DNA of 64,000 nt, from the NCBI RefSeq assembly GCF_016863295.1, contig NZ_BOOP01000001.1, forward strand, positions 1 through 64,000, given 5' to 3'. Positions 52,461-60,316 of the stretch are shown piece after piece. The notes below the pieces were generated by a model. That model ran no database searches. It worked only from the letters and a program-made list of their open reading frames with translations, and had not been told where the DNA came from. Every line of letters begins with the position of its first letter. Within the stretch, counting starts at the first letter, position 1. Origin of the DNA: Planotetraspora phitsanulokensis (GTDB lineage Bacteria; Actinomycetota; Actinomycetes; Streptosporangiales; Streptosporangiaceae). Both the position numbers and the translations under genes were made by a program.

Positions 52461-52471
52461 ACATCCGATGT
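52461..52471. promoter_or_regulatory. Operator-like site B: ACATCCGATGT
   Basis: Perfect 11-bp palindrome (ACATC-C-GATGT), identical in form to the sites before fucD. It lies 66 bp upstream of the candidate -35 at 52538. Confidence 0.65.
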
Positions 52472-52537
52472 ATGAAGATCGATAACGGCCATCGAGATCG
52501 GTGTCGGACATCAGCGGCTCGAGCGCTCCGACGAATG

Positions 52538-52566
52538 TTGACGCTTTCGTTTGGATGTGCGAATCT
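52538..52566 (+). promoter_or_regulatory. Candidate promoter for the ThuA gene
   Basis: TTGACG (52538-52543), 17-bp spacer, GAATCT (52561-52566). The -35 is good and the -10 weak. It is downstream of the operator cluster and 190 bp before the start codon. Confidence 0.45.
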
Positions 52567-52658
52567 TTCGTCGACGGCGACAAAAGTAAGCCGGTGGCCG
52601 TTGATTCTTTTTCACCAGGTGCGGCGGCGCGCTCCTCTTTCCCCAGAAGGAGTACCGC

Positions 52659-52742
52659 ATGTGCCCATGTGTGCCCGCCGCCGTCCTTCTCCCGGTACCC
52701 CGGCCGGCGCCGGTGCCGTCCCGTCTCTCGTCCACCGATTGA
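52659..52742 (+). CDS. 27-residue leader ORF ending just before the ThuA gene
   Basis: AAGGAG at good spacing precedes ATG 52659. The peptide is MCPCVPAAVLLPVPRPAPVP plus SRLSSTD, with a Cys-x-Cys start and a Pro-rich body. It ends at TGA 52740-52742; the ThuA ATG is at 52755, so its stop overlaps the ThuA ribosome-binding purines (gagaggg). Too small for coding statistics, but position and Shine-Dalgarno suggest a translated leader that could couple or attenuate ThuA translation. Confidence 0.5.
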   Translation: MCPCVPAAVLLPVPRPAPVPSRLSSTD

Positions 52743-52754
52743 GAGGGCCGGCTC

Positions 52755-54869
52755 ATGCGTGTGATCATCCGGACCACTCTCGCTCTTCTCGTCGCTGCTG
52801 CGGCCGTCCTGACCGCTCAGGCCGCCGCCCTCTCCGCCCCGCTGACCAAGATCCTCGTCTTCTCCAAGACGGCGGGCTTCCGGCACTCCTCCATCCCGAA
52901 CGGCATCGCGGCCATCCGGCAACTGGGTGCGGCCAACGGGTTCACGGTGGACGCCACCGAGGACGCGGCGGCGTTCACCACGGCGAACCTGGCGCAGTAC
53001 CAGGCCGTCGTCTGGTTGTCGACGACCGGTGACGTCCTCAACGCCGCGCAGCAGACGGCGTTCCAGTCCTACATCGCGTCGGGCGGCGGATACGTCGGCG
53101 TGCACGCGGCCGCGGACACCGAGTACGACTGGCCCTGGTACGGCGGCCTGGTCGGGGCCTGGTTCAACTCGCATCCGGCGACCCAGCAGGCGGTCGTCCG
53201 GGTCGAGGACCGGGCCAACGTGTCCACGTCGCATCTTCCGCAGGCCTGGACGCGAACCGACGAGTGGTACAACTACCGCACCAATCCGCGGGCGAACGTG
53301 AAGGTGCTGGCCGGCCTCGACGAGTCCTCTTACTCGGGCGGGTCCATGGGCGACCATCCCATCACCTGGTGCCACGACTACATGGGTGGCCGCTCCTGGT
53401 ACACCGGCCTCGGCCACACCGAGGAGTCCTACGCCGACCCCAACTTCACGAAGATGCTGCTCGGCGGCATCCAGATCGCCTCACGCGCCAGGCCGGCCGA
53501 CTGCCGGCCGGAGACCGGCTACACCGCGCTCTTCGACGGCACCCAGGCGAGCCTCGACCGCTGGCGGATGGCCGGGCCCGGCGGCTTCACGCTGGCCGAC
53601 GGCACGCTGACCTCCTTCGGCGGCATGGGGCTGCTCTGGTATCCGGTCACCACGTTCTCGAACTACTCCCTCAAGCTCGACTGGATGATGCCGGGCGACG
53701 ACAACGGCGGCGTCTTCATCGGCTTCCCCGACCCGCAGGGCGACCCGTGGAAGCCGGTCGACCAGGGGCACGAGATCCAGATCGACGCCAGCGACGCCGA
53801 TCCCACCCGTACCACCGGCAGCGTCTACAGCTTCAAGGCGCCGGACACCGCGCTGCGCGCCGCCGCGCTCAACCCGCCGGGATCCTGGAACACCTACGAG
53901 ATCGCCGTCCACGGCCAGCACGTGGAGATCTTCCTCAACGGCGTCAAGATCAACGACTACACCAGCACCCGGAACATCGCGTCCGGATACATCGGCGTGC
54001 AGAACGACGGCGACGGCGCCGACATCAACTACCGCAACATCCGGATCAAGGGGGACGGAGGGCCTCCCGCGGCCACGGACCTCGCCCAGGGGCGCCCGAC
54101 GGCGACCTCCAGCGTGCAGAGCGGCAGCACCCTGACCGGCTCGCTCGCGGTCGACGGCAACGCCTCCACCCGCTGGGGCAGCGCGTACGCGGACCCGCAG
54201 TGGATCTCGGTGGACCTCGGCGCCTCCTACGCGCTCAACCGGGTCCGCCTGAACTGGGAGGCGGCGTACGGCAGGGCGTACCAGATCCAGACGTCGCCGG
54301 ACAACGCCACCTGGACGACCGTCTACTCGACCACCACGGGCGACGGCGGCGTCGACGACGTCACCCTGTCCGGCACCGGGCGCTATGTCCGGGTCTACGG
54401 CACGCAGAGAGGGCTCACGCAGTACGGCTACTCGTTGTGGGACCTCAACGTGTACGGCACGCCGGCCGGAACCGGGCCGACCCTGCTCTCGCAGGGGCGG
54501 CCGACGGCCACCTCCAGCGTCGAGACCGGCAACGTGCTGGTCGGGGCGAACGCCGTCGACGGCAACACGGCGACGCGCTGGGGAAGCCTGTACTCCGATC
54601 CGCAGTGGATCTCGGTCGACCTCGGCTCGTCCCGTTCGATCAGCCGGGTGGTGCTGAACTGGGAGGCCGCGTACGGCAAGGCCTACCAGGTGCAGACGTC
54701 GCCGGACAACGCGACCTGGACGACCGTCTACTCCACCACGACGAGTGACGGCGGAGTCGACGACCTGAACGTCACCGGCACCGGGCGCTACGTGCGGGTC
54801 TACGGCACCCAGCGGGGGTTGGCGCCCTACGGCTACTCGCTCTGGGAGCTGCAGGTCTACGGCACCTGA
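52755..54869 (+). CDS. Secreted ThuA + DUF1080 (3-keto-disaccharide hydrolase) + two CBM32-like domains
   Basis: 704 aa. Signal peptide (IIRTTLALLVAAAAVLTAQAA). Residues about 30-245 are a ThuA domain (KILVFSKTAGFRHSSIPNGI, GGGYVGVHAAADTEYDWPWYG, DHPITW...GLGHTEESY). Residues about 253-437 are DUF1080 (GYTALFDGTQASLDRW, NGGVFIGFPDPQGDPW, GHEIQIDASD, NTYEIAVHGQHVEIFLNGV). Residues 442-704 are two discoidin-like/CBM32-type domains. ThuA is named for trehalose use, where disaccharides are oxidised at C3; DUF1080 members, as I recall, are 3-keto-glycoside hydrolases. The whole protein therefore suggests secreted processing of oxidised glycans. GAGAGGG precedes the ATG. A companion dehydrogenase gene follows. 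Confidence 0.88.
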   Translation: MRVIIRTTLALLVAAAAVLTAQAAALSAPLTKILVFSKTAGFRHSSIPNGIAAIRQLGAANGFTVDATEDAAAFTTANLAQYQAVVWLSTTGDVLNAAQQTAFQSYIASGGGYVGVHAAADTEYDWPWYGGLVGAWFNSHPATQQAVVRVEDRANVSTSHLPQAWTRTDEWYNYRTNPRANVKVLAGLDESSYSGGSMGDHPITWCHDYMGGRSWYTGLGHTEESYADPNFTKMLLGGIQIASRARPADCRPETGYTALFDGTQASLDRWRMAGPGGFTLADGTLTSFGGMGLLWYPVTTFSNYSLKLDWMMPGDDNGGVFIGFPDPQGDPWKPVDQGHEIQIDASDADPTRTTGSVYSFKAPDTALRAAALNPPGSWNTYEIAVHGQHVEIFLNGVKINDYTSTRNIASGYIGVQNDGDGADINYRNIRIKGDGGPPAATDLAQGRPTATSSVQSGSTLTGSLAVDGNASTRWGSAYADPQWISVDLGASYALNRVRLNWEAAYGRAYQIQTSPDNATWTTVYSTTTGDGGVDDVTLSGTGRYVRVYGTQRGLTQYGYSLWDLNVYGTPAGTGPTLLSQGRPTATSSVETGNVLVGANAVDGNTATRWGSLYSDPQWISVDLGSSRSISRVVLNWEAAYGKAYQVQTSPDNATWTTVYSTTTSDGGVDDLNVTGTGRYVRVYGTQRGLAPYGYSLWELQVYGT
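54077..54867 (+). repeat. Two tandem CBM32-like segments (copies 1 and 2)
   Basis: Copy 1 (about 54077-54462) and copy 2 (about 54480-54867) encode the ...GRPTATSS...DPQWISVDLG...LNWEAAYG...NATW... domain. Copy 1 is of subtype A (YALNRVRLNWEAAYGRAYQ) and copy 2 subtype B (RSISRVVLNWEAAYGKAYQ). The same A-B pair recurs in the next gene (57488-58277). Confidence 0.85.
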
Positions 54870-54897
54870 GCCCTCGCGACCCCCCGACAAGACGCCG

Positions 54898-54930
54898 GGG
54901 CTCCAGGTCTGCCGCAGACCTGGAGCCCCT
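54898..54930 (+). terminator. Long perfect hairpin between the ThuA and dehydrogenase genes
   Basis: Arms ggggctccaggtctg (54898-54912) and cagacctggagcccc (54916-54930) are perfect over 15 bp, loop ccg. It is 29 bp after the ThuA stop and 45 bp before the next start. No T-run, so it may be an attenuator or processing hairpin rather than a full terminator. Confidence 0.75.
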
Positions 54931-54974
54931 GTGAGCTCGACGCACATCCGCCTCCGCACCCCCCAGGAGACCTC

Positions 54975-57900
54975 GTGGTCGGTTTCGCGCGCCTTCGGAC
55001 AGCCGTCGGCGCCCTCATCCTCACGCTCGCGGCGACGGCGGTCGCGGGAGCCCCCGTCCCCGCCTCCGCCGCCCCCGCGGCACAGCCCCGGGCGGCCCTC
55101 GCTCCGCCTCCCACGAGCGGGTTCGAGAAGGTCAAGCTCGACGGCGGGCTCTCGATGGGCGAGCCCATCGAGTTGTCGGTCCTCCCCGACGGCAAGGTCC
55201 TCTACATCAACCGGGGCAGCAGCTCCGGCGGCGGCCAGGTACGCCTGTACAACCCCGTCACCAAGGCCACGACCGTGGCGCTGACGCTGCAGCTCGACGC
55301 CCGGTTCGAGGACGGGCTCATCGGCATCACGATCCACCCGCGGTTCGCCGCCAACCACTGGGTGTACCTCTTCTACTCGCCGAAGGTGACGCCGCTGGTC
55401 AACCGGATCTCCCGGTTCACCTTCAACACCGCGGCGGGCGTGCTGGACCCCGCCAGCGAGGACATGATCGTCGAGTGGCCGACCGAGCGTGACCTGTGCT
55501 GCCACTCGGCCGGCTCGATGACGTGGGACTCGAACGAGAACCTGTACTTCGCGGTGGGCGACAACACCAACTCCGGCGGCGACTCGGCGGGCATGGCGCC
55601 CATCGACGAGCGGCCGGCCAGCAACCCGCAGTACGACGCCCAGCGCACGGCGGGCAACACCAACGACCTGCGCGGGAAGATCAACCGGATCCACCCCGAG
55701 AACGACGGCACCTACACGATCCCGGCCGGCAACCTCTTCCCGCCGGGCACGGCGAAGACCCGGCCTGAGATCTACATCATGGGCGACCGCAACCCGTACC
55801 GGATCTGGGTCGACAAGAAGGCGAACAACACCCTCTACTGGGGCGAGGTCGGGCCCGACGCGGGCGCCACGATTCCCAACCGGGGACCGGCGGCCTACGA
55901 CGAGTTCAACCGGGCGACCGGCCCGGGCAACTACGGCTGGCCGTACTGCGGCGGCCCGAACGTCGCCTACAACGACTGGGACTTCGCGGCCAACGCCCCG
56001 CGCGGCTGGTTCCCCTGCGGCGGCACGACCGGCCCGGTGAACAACTCGGCCCGCAACACCGGCCTGCAGCAGCTTCCCCCCACCAAACCCTCGCTGGTGT
56101 GGGAGCAGCACGGCGGCAGCAAGGAGTGGCCCGCCCTCGACAACCCGGGCGGCTGCGGCTCGCCCAACCACGCCGAGGTCTACCACTACGACCCGAACCT
56201 GGCCTCGGACGTGAAGTGGCCCGCGTACTACGACAACAAGTGGATCATCTCCGAGTACTGCCGCAACTGGATCAAGGAGGTCCAGTTCGACAACGGAAAC
56301 CCCGCCACGGGGAACCCGACGGTCATCGAGCCGGTGCTCGCGGGGATGAACCTCGTCCACCCGATCGACATGGAGTTCGGGCCCGACGGATCGTTGTACC
56401 TGCTGGAGTACGGCAGCGGCTACTTCTCGGGCGCGGTGGACGCCGGACTCTACAAGATCAACTATGTCCAGGGCGGACGGTCGCCGGTCGCGGTGGCCAC
56501 GGCGAACAAGGACAACGGCCTGACGCCGCTCGCGGTGACGTTCTCCAGCGCGGGATCGTCCGATCCCGACGGCGACCCCATCACCTATGCCTGGGACTTC
56601 GACGACAACGGCACCATCGACTCCACGGCCGCCAACCCGTCGTTCACCTACACCACCAACGGCGACAAGCGGGCGCGTCTGACCGTACGGGATCCCGCCG
56701 GTCACACGGGCACGGCGGTGATCCCCGTCGTGGTCGGCAACAACCGGCCGGCGGTCACGCTGGCGGGCATCCCGGCGGGCGGCATGTGGAGCTGGGGCGA
56801 GAACCTCACCACGACCGCGAGCGCCACCGACCCGCAGGACGGCACGGTCGGCTGCGCCGACGTCGTCATCCGGGCGGCGCTGGGGCACCAGGAGCACGCC
56901 CACGAGGAGGGACAGGGAACGGGCTGCGGGTTCACCGTCAACACCGGCCCCGTGCACGCCGGTCCCGACGCCGTGCAGTTCTTCGTCCTGCGGGCCTCCT
57001 ACACCGACCGGGGCGCCCCCGGCACGGTCGCGCTGACAGGGGAGAAGGAGATCTCGGTCTGGCCGAAGCAGTGGCAGGCGGAGCACTTCGTCCAGCTCAA
57101 CGGCCCGAAGGTCGTCGACCAGGCCGCGGCGGAGGGCGGCAGGCGCCTCGGCGACATCCAGAGCGGGGAGTGGGTGCGGCACCACGCGGTGAGCCTGAAG
57201 GGCATCACCGGGGTGAAGGCCCGCGTGTCCTCGGCCAACGCCGGCGGCACCCTCTCCTTCCGCTACGACTCGCCGACGGGTCCCGAGGTCGCGCGCCTCG
57301 CGGTCTCCGGCACGGGAGGCTGGGACAACTACGTCGAGCTGACCGCGCCGGTGACGAGGCCGGACGACGGCACGCACGACCTCTACCTGGTGTTCACCGG
57401 CAACAACACCGGCGCGAACGCGCTGTTCGACGTCGACAGCTACACATTCGTCGGCCCCGGCGTCAGCACGCCGCCGACCACCTCGAGCGACCTCGCTCAG
57501 GGCCGTCCGACGGCGACCTCCAGCGTGGAGCCCGACGCCGGCCGGGTGGGGTCGCTGGCGGTCGACGGCGACGCGGCGACGCGGTGGAGCAGCGCGTACA
57601 GCGACCCGCAGTGGATCTCGGTCGACCTCGGGGCCACCTACGCGCTCAACCGGGTGCGGCTGAACTGGGAGGCGGCGTACGGCAGGGCCTACCAGGTGCA
57701 GGCGTCCACGGACAACGCCACCTGGACGAACGTGTACTCCACCACCAGCGGCGACGGCGGTGTGGACGACCTCGTGGTCTCCGGCACCGGGCGGTACGTC
57801 CGGGTCTACGGCACGCAACGCGGGCTCACGCAGTACGGCTACTCGTTGTGGGACCTCAACGTCTACGGCACGCCCGTCTCCGGCGGAGGCACGCTGCTGT

Positions 57901-58280
57901 CGTCCGGCCGCCCGACGGCCACGTCCAGCGTGGAGCCGGACAACGGGCGGGTGGGGTCACTGGCGGTCGACGGCGACGCGGCGACGCGGTGGAGCAGCGC
58001 GTACAGCGACCCGCAGTGGATCTCGGTGGATCTGGGCGCGTCCCGTTCGATCAGCCGGGTGCGGCTGAACTGGGAGGCGGCGTACGGCAAGGCCTACCAG
58101 ATCCAGACATCTCCCGATAACGCCACGTGGACGAACGTGTACTCCACCACCACCGGTGACGGCGGTGTGGACGACCTGGTCGTCTCCGGCACCGGGCGGT
58201 ACGTCCGGATGTACGGCACGCAACGCGGGCTCACGCAGTACGGCTACTCGCTGTGGGAGTTCGAGGTCTACGGCACCTGA
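54975..58280 (+). CDS. Secreted PQQ-type sugar dehydrogenase with PKD, CBM6-like and two CBM32-like domains
   Basis: 1101 aa, GTG start at 54975 after AGGAGA. Signal peptide (LRTAVGALILTLAATAVAGA). Residues about 48-495 form a glucose/sorbosone dehydrogenase-like six-bladed propeller: ELSVLPDGKVLYINRG, DLCCHSAGSMTWDSNENLYFAVGD with the expected catalytic His near 177, MGDRNPYRIWVD, and HPIDMEFGPDGSLYLLEYG. A PKD domain follows (about 503-590, GSSDPDGDPITYAWDFDDNG), then a CBM6-like region (about 690-830) and two CBM32-like domains (about 839-1101). Outside the cell it would oxidise sugars using PQQ. Adjacent ThuA/DUF1080 gene suggests joint action. Confidence 0.88.
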   Translation: MVGFARLRTAVGALILTLAATAVAGAPVPASAAPAAQPRAALAPPPTSGFEKVKLDGGLSMGEPIELSVLPDGKVLYINRGSSSGGGQVRLYNPVTKATTVALTLQLDARFEDGLIGITIHPRFAANHWVYLFYSPKVTPLVNRISRFTFNTAAGVLDPASEDMIVEWPTERDLCCHSAGSMTWDSNENLYFAVGDNTNSGGDSAGMAPIDERPASNPQYDAQRTAGNTNDLRGKINRIHPENDGTYTIPAGNLFPPGTAKTRPEIYIMGDRNPYRIWVDKKANNTLYWGEVGPDAGATIPNRGPAAYDEFNRATGPGNYGWPYCGGPNVAYNDWDFAANAPRGWFPCGGTTGPVNNSARNTGLQQLPPTKPSLVWEQHGGSKEWPALDNPGGCGSPNHAEVYHYDPNLASDVKWPAYYDNKWIISEYCRNWIKEVQFDNGNPATGNPTVIEPVLAGMNLVHPIDMEFGPDGSLYLLEYGSGYFSGAVDAGLYKINYVQGGRSPVAVATANKDNGLTPLAVTFSSAGSSDPDGDPITYAWDFDDNGTIDSTAANPSFTYTTNGDKRARLTVRDPAGHTGTAVIPVVVGNNRPAVTLAGIPAGGMWSWGENLTTTASATDPQDGTVGCADVVIRAALGHQEHAHEEGQGTGCGFTVNTGPVHAGPDAVQFFVLRASYTDRGAPGTVALTGEKEISVWPKQWQAEHFVQLNGPKVVDQAAAEGGRRLGDIQSGEWVRHHAVSLKGITGVKARVSSANAGGTLSFRYDSPTGPEVARLAVSGTGGWDNYVELTAPVTRPDDGTHDLYLVFTGNNTGANALFDVDSYTFVGPGVSTPPTTSSDLAQGRPTATSSVEPDAGRVGSLAVDGDAATRWSSAYSDPQWISVDLGATYALNRVRLNWEAAYGRAYQVQASTDNATWTNVYSTTSGDGGVDDLVVSGTGRYVRVYGTQRGLTQYGYSLWDLNVYGTPVSGGGTLLSSGRPTATSSVEPDNGRVGSLAVDGDAATRWSSAYSDPQWISVDLGASRSISRVRLNWEAAYGKAYQIQTSPDNATWTNVYSTTTGDGGVDDLVVSGTGRYVRMYGTQRGLTQYGYSLWEFEVYGT
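57488..58277 (+). repeat. Two tandem CBM32-like segments (copies 3 and 4), 68-bp identity
   Basis: Copy 3 (about 57488-57870) is subtype A and copy 4 (about 57892-58277) subtype B, mirroring the pair in the ThuA gene. Within them, 57555-57622 and 57960-58027 are identical over 68 bases. This high identity suggests recent duplication or gene conversion. Confidence 0.85.
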
Positions 58281-58284
58281 ACGG

Positions 58285-58323
58285 CGACCGGGCCGGAGTC
58301 CCTCGCGGACCCCGGCCCGGTCG
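58285..58323 (+). terminator. Terminator after the dehydrogenase gene
   Basis: 17-bp arms cgaccgggccggagtcc (58285-58301) and ggaccccggcccggtcg (58307-58323) with one mismatch, loop ctcgc. It begins four bases after the stop codon. Confidence 0.8.
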
Positions 58324-58458
58324 TGCGGCGCACGAGGAAACGCCAGTGCGAGGACGGCGGCCCGCCCGTGGAAGGCCAGCGGCGCGGCCCGCTCGGGGAA
58401 GGCAGCTCCCGGGTCCGGTGGCACGGTCCGCGCGACCCTGCCGGGCTCCACTCCAAGA

Positions 58459-58586
58459 AGATCCGATGTCCGCCTGACTCTTCCGCCTAACATGGCCGCT
58501 CGCCGTCGAGTTATCCGATGTATTCGTCCCGGAAACCTCTTGACTTGCACGCGACCAGCGGACATTCTTGGCGAAACATCGGATGT
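58459..58586. promoter_or_regulatory. Operator-like sites E, C and D before fucD: AGATCCGATGT, TTATCCGATGT, ACATCGGATGT
   Basis: Site E at 58459-58469 and site C at 58511-58521 differ from ACATCCGATGT by one and two bases; site D at 58576-58586 is a perfect palindrome. A promoter-like pair lies between C and D: TTGACT (58540-58545), 17-bp spacer, CATTCT (58563-58568). Site D would cover the start site, C would lie just upstream of -35: a classic repression layout. Confidence 0.65.
58540..58568 (+). promoter_or_regulatory. Candidate promoter for the fucD operon
   Basis: TTGACT at 58540-58545 and CATTCT at 58563-58568, 17 bp apart, directly followed by operator-like site D (58576-58586). Confidence 0.55.
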
Positions 58587-58598
58587 ATTGGAGGCGTT

Positions 58599-58880
58599 GT
58601 GAAGCTGCTGCCGGTTGGTCCGGGTGGCCTCGCCCATCCACGCTCGGCCACGTCCATCGGCTTCTCGCAGCTCGATCACCGCCGTGCGGCGAGTTCTCCG
58701 GTGCCGGTGGCACCGGCCGCCCGCCCTGCTAGCCTCGTCGATCATGCGGAAGCCCTCGTGGGTGCCTCTTTCGGGGAGAATAACCCAAAGGCGTCCTTCG
58801 GGATGAAGGTGACGGCGTCCATTGGTCGGATGGATCGCTCCCACGAGTCCGTCGCCGTCCGGACGGCGGGACGGGCGTGA
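58599..58880 (+). CDS. Possible small ORF or remnant gene coupled to fucD
   Basis: 93 codons from GTG 58599, preceded by TGGAGG at 58589-58594 with good spacing and lying just downstream of the candidate promoter and site D. It ends in a GTGA overlap with the fucD GTG (58877-58880). The start [10 protein letters not shown] resembles the beginning of fumarylacetoacetate-hydrolase-family proteins (MKLLRxGPxG), which act in fuconate breakdown, but the rest does not. Third-position GC is clearly lower than for real genes here. It may be the scar of a deleted FAH gene or a leader ORF. Confidence 0.35.
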   Translation: MKLLPVGPGGLAHPRSATSIGFSQLDHRRAASSPVPVAPAARPASLVDHAEALVGASFGENNPKASFGMKVTASIGRMDRSHESVAVRTAGRA

Positions 58881-60163
58881 AGATCACCTCCCTGGAGACG
58901 TACGACGTCCGCTTCCCCACGTCGCGGGAGCGGGACGGCTCCGACGCCATGAACCCCGATCCCGACTACTCCGCCGCCTACGTGGTGCTCCGGACCGAGG
59001 ACGGTCACGAGGGGCACGGGTTCGCCTTCACGATCGGCCGCGGCAACGACGTGCAGACGGCCGCGATCAGAGCCCTCGAGCCCTACGTGGTGGGGCGGGA
59101 CTGCTCCGACATCGGCGCGCTGTCGCGCGGCATGGTGGGCGACTCGCAGCTGCGCTGGCTCGGCCCGGAGAAGGGCGTCATGCACATGGCGATCTCCGCG
59201 GTCGTCAACGCCCTGTGGGACCTCAAGGCCAAGCGGGAGGGCAAGCCGCTCTGGCTGCTGCTGGGCGAGTTGTCGCCCGAGGAGATCGTCGAGCTCGTCG
59301 ACTTCCGTTACATCACCGACGCGCTCACCCCCGGCGAGGCGCTGGAGATCCTCCGCAAGGCCGAGCCCGGCCGGCAGGAGCGGATCGCCCGTCTCCAGGC
59401 GGACGGCTATCCCGCCTACGCGACCTCGCCCGGCTGGCTCGGCTACGACGACGACAAGCTGCGCCGCCTGTGCAAGGAGGCCCTGGCCGACGGCTTCACA
59501 CAGATCAAGCTGAAGGTCGGCGCCGACCTCGACGACGACATCCGCCGCATGCGGGTCGCCCGCGAGGTGTGCGGCGTCGGATTCCCCATCGCCGTCGACG
59601 CCAACCAGCGCTGGGACGTGGACACGGCCGTCCAGTGGGTCGAGGCGCTGGCCGAGTTCGACCCGTGGTGGGTCGAGGAGCCGACCAGCCCCGACGACGT
59701 CCTCGGTCACGCCGCCATCGCGCGCAGGATCGCGCCCATCCCGGTCGCCACCGGCGAGCACGTGCAGAACCGCATGGTCTTCAAGCAGCTGCTCCAGGCG
59801 GGCGCGGTCTCCTACCTCCAGCTCGACGCGGCCAGGGTCGGCGGGGTGAACGAGAACCTCGCGATCCTGCTCCTCGCCGCCAAGTTCGGCGTGCCGGTCT
59901 GCCCGCACGCCGGGGGAGTCGGCCTGTGCGAACTGGTCCAGCACCTGGCGATGTTCGACTATGTCGCGGTGAGCGGGTCCATGGAGGGCCGGGTCATCGA
60001 GTACGTCGACCATCTGCACGAGCACTTCGTGGACCCCGTCGTCATCCGGGGCGGCAGATACGCCGCGCCCGCCGCGCCGGGCTTCGGCTCCACGATGCGC
60101 CCCGAGTCGATCGCCGAATTCTCCTACCCCGACGGTCCCGTCTGGAGGGGAGCCGATGGGTGA
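58877..60163 (+). CDS. L-fuconate dehydratase
   Basis: 428-aa enolase-superfamily (mandelate racemase type) enzyme removing water from L-fuconate to give 2-keto-3-deoxy-L-fuconate. Catalytic and metal residues are all present: Lys211 and Lys213 (IKLKVG), metal ligands Asp241 (VDANQRWD), Glu267 (WWVEEPT) and Glu294 (TGEHVQN), and His344 ([11 protein letters not shown]). These sit at a constant offset of 7 from residues I recall for Xanthomonas FucD (K218, K220, D248, E274, E301, H351). The segment [22 protein letters not shown] is also FucD-like. Starts with GTG and has three operator-like sites upstream. The ABC transporter genes follow, 153 bp downstream. Confidence 0.93.
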   Translation: MKITSLETYDVRFPTSRERDGSDAMNPDPDYSAAYVVLRTEDGHEGHGFAFTIGRGNDVQTAAIRALEPYVVGRDCSDIGALSRGMVGDSQLRWLGPEKGVMHMAISAVVNALWDLKAKREGKPLWLLLGELSPEEIVELVDFRYITDALTPGEALEILRKAEPGRQERIARLQADGYPAYATSPGWLGYDDDKLRRLCKEALADGFTQIKLKVGADLDDDIRRMRVAREVCGVGFPIAVDANQRWDVDTAVQWVEALAEFDPWWVEEPTSPDDVLGHAAIARRIAPIPVATGEHVQNRMVFKQLLQAGAVSYLQLDAARVGGVNENLAILLLAAKFGVPVCPHAGGVGLCELVQHLAMFDYVAVSGSMEGRVIEYVDHLHEHFVDPVVIRGGRYAAPAAPGFGSTMRPESIAEFSYPDGPVWRGADG

Positions 60164-60316
60164 GTTCGGCGAGTCGTGTTCTCCGGCTGGACGCGACCCC
60201 GCACGGTCACGCCGGCCGGCCTGCTTGTCGGTGCCATCCAGGCACCTGACCGGCCGCGGGCGAGGACACCTCGTGTCCCCGCCTTCTACCCCCCACGTCA
60301 TGAAAGGCCAGATGGC

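Larger units (their letters stand above)
52114..52754 (+). promoter_or_regulatory. Long regulatory leader before the ThuA gene
   Basis: About 640 bp without a normal gene but dense with signals: two operator-like palindromes (52321-52331, 52461-52471), two perfect palindromes (52424-52439, 52441-52458), a candidate promoter (52538-52566) and a short leader ORF (52659-52742). Overall the segment is AT-richer than its surroundings between 52300 and 52620. Confidence 0.65.

Noticed and set aside
53481-57818. 1445-residue open frame on the minus strand opposite the ThuA and dehydrogenase genes
   Set aside because: Translation is Arg/Val/Asp-rich shadow of the plus-strand genes, which have signal peptides and domains; no domain on the minus frame.
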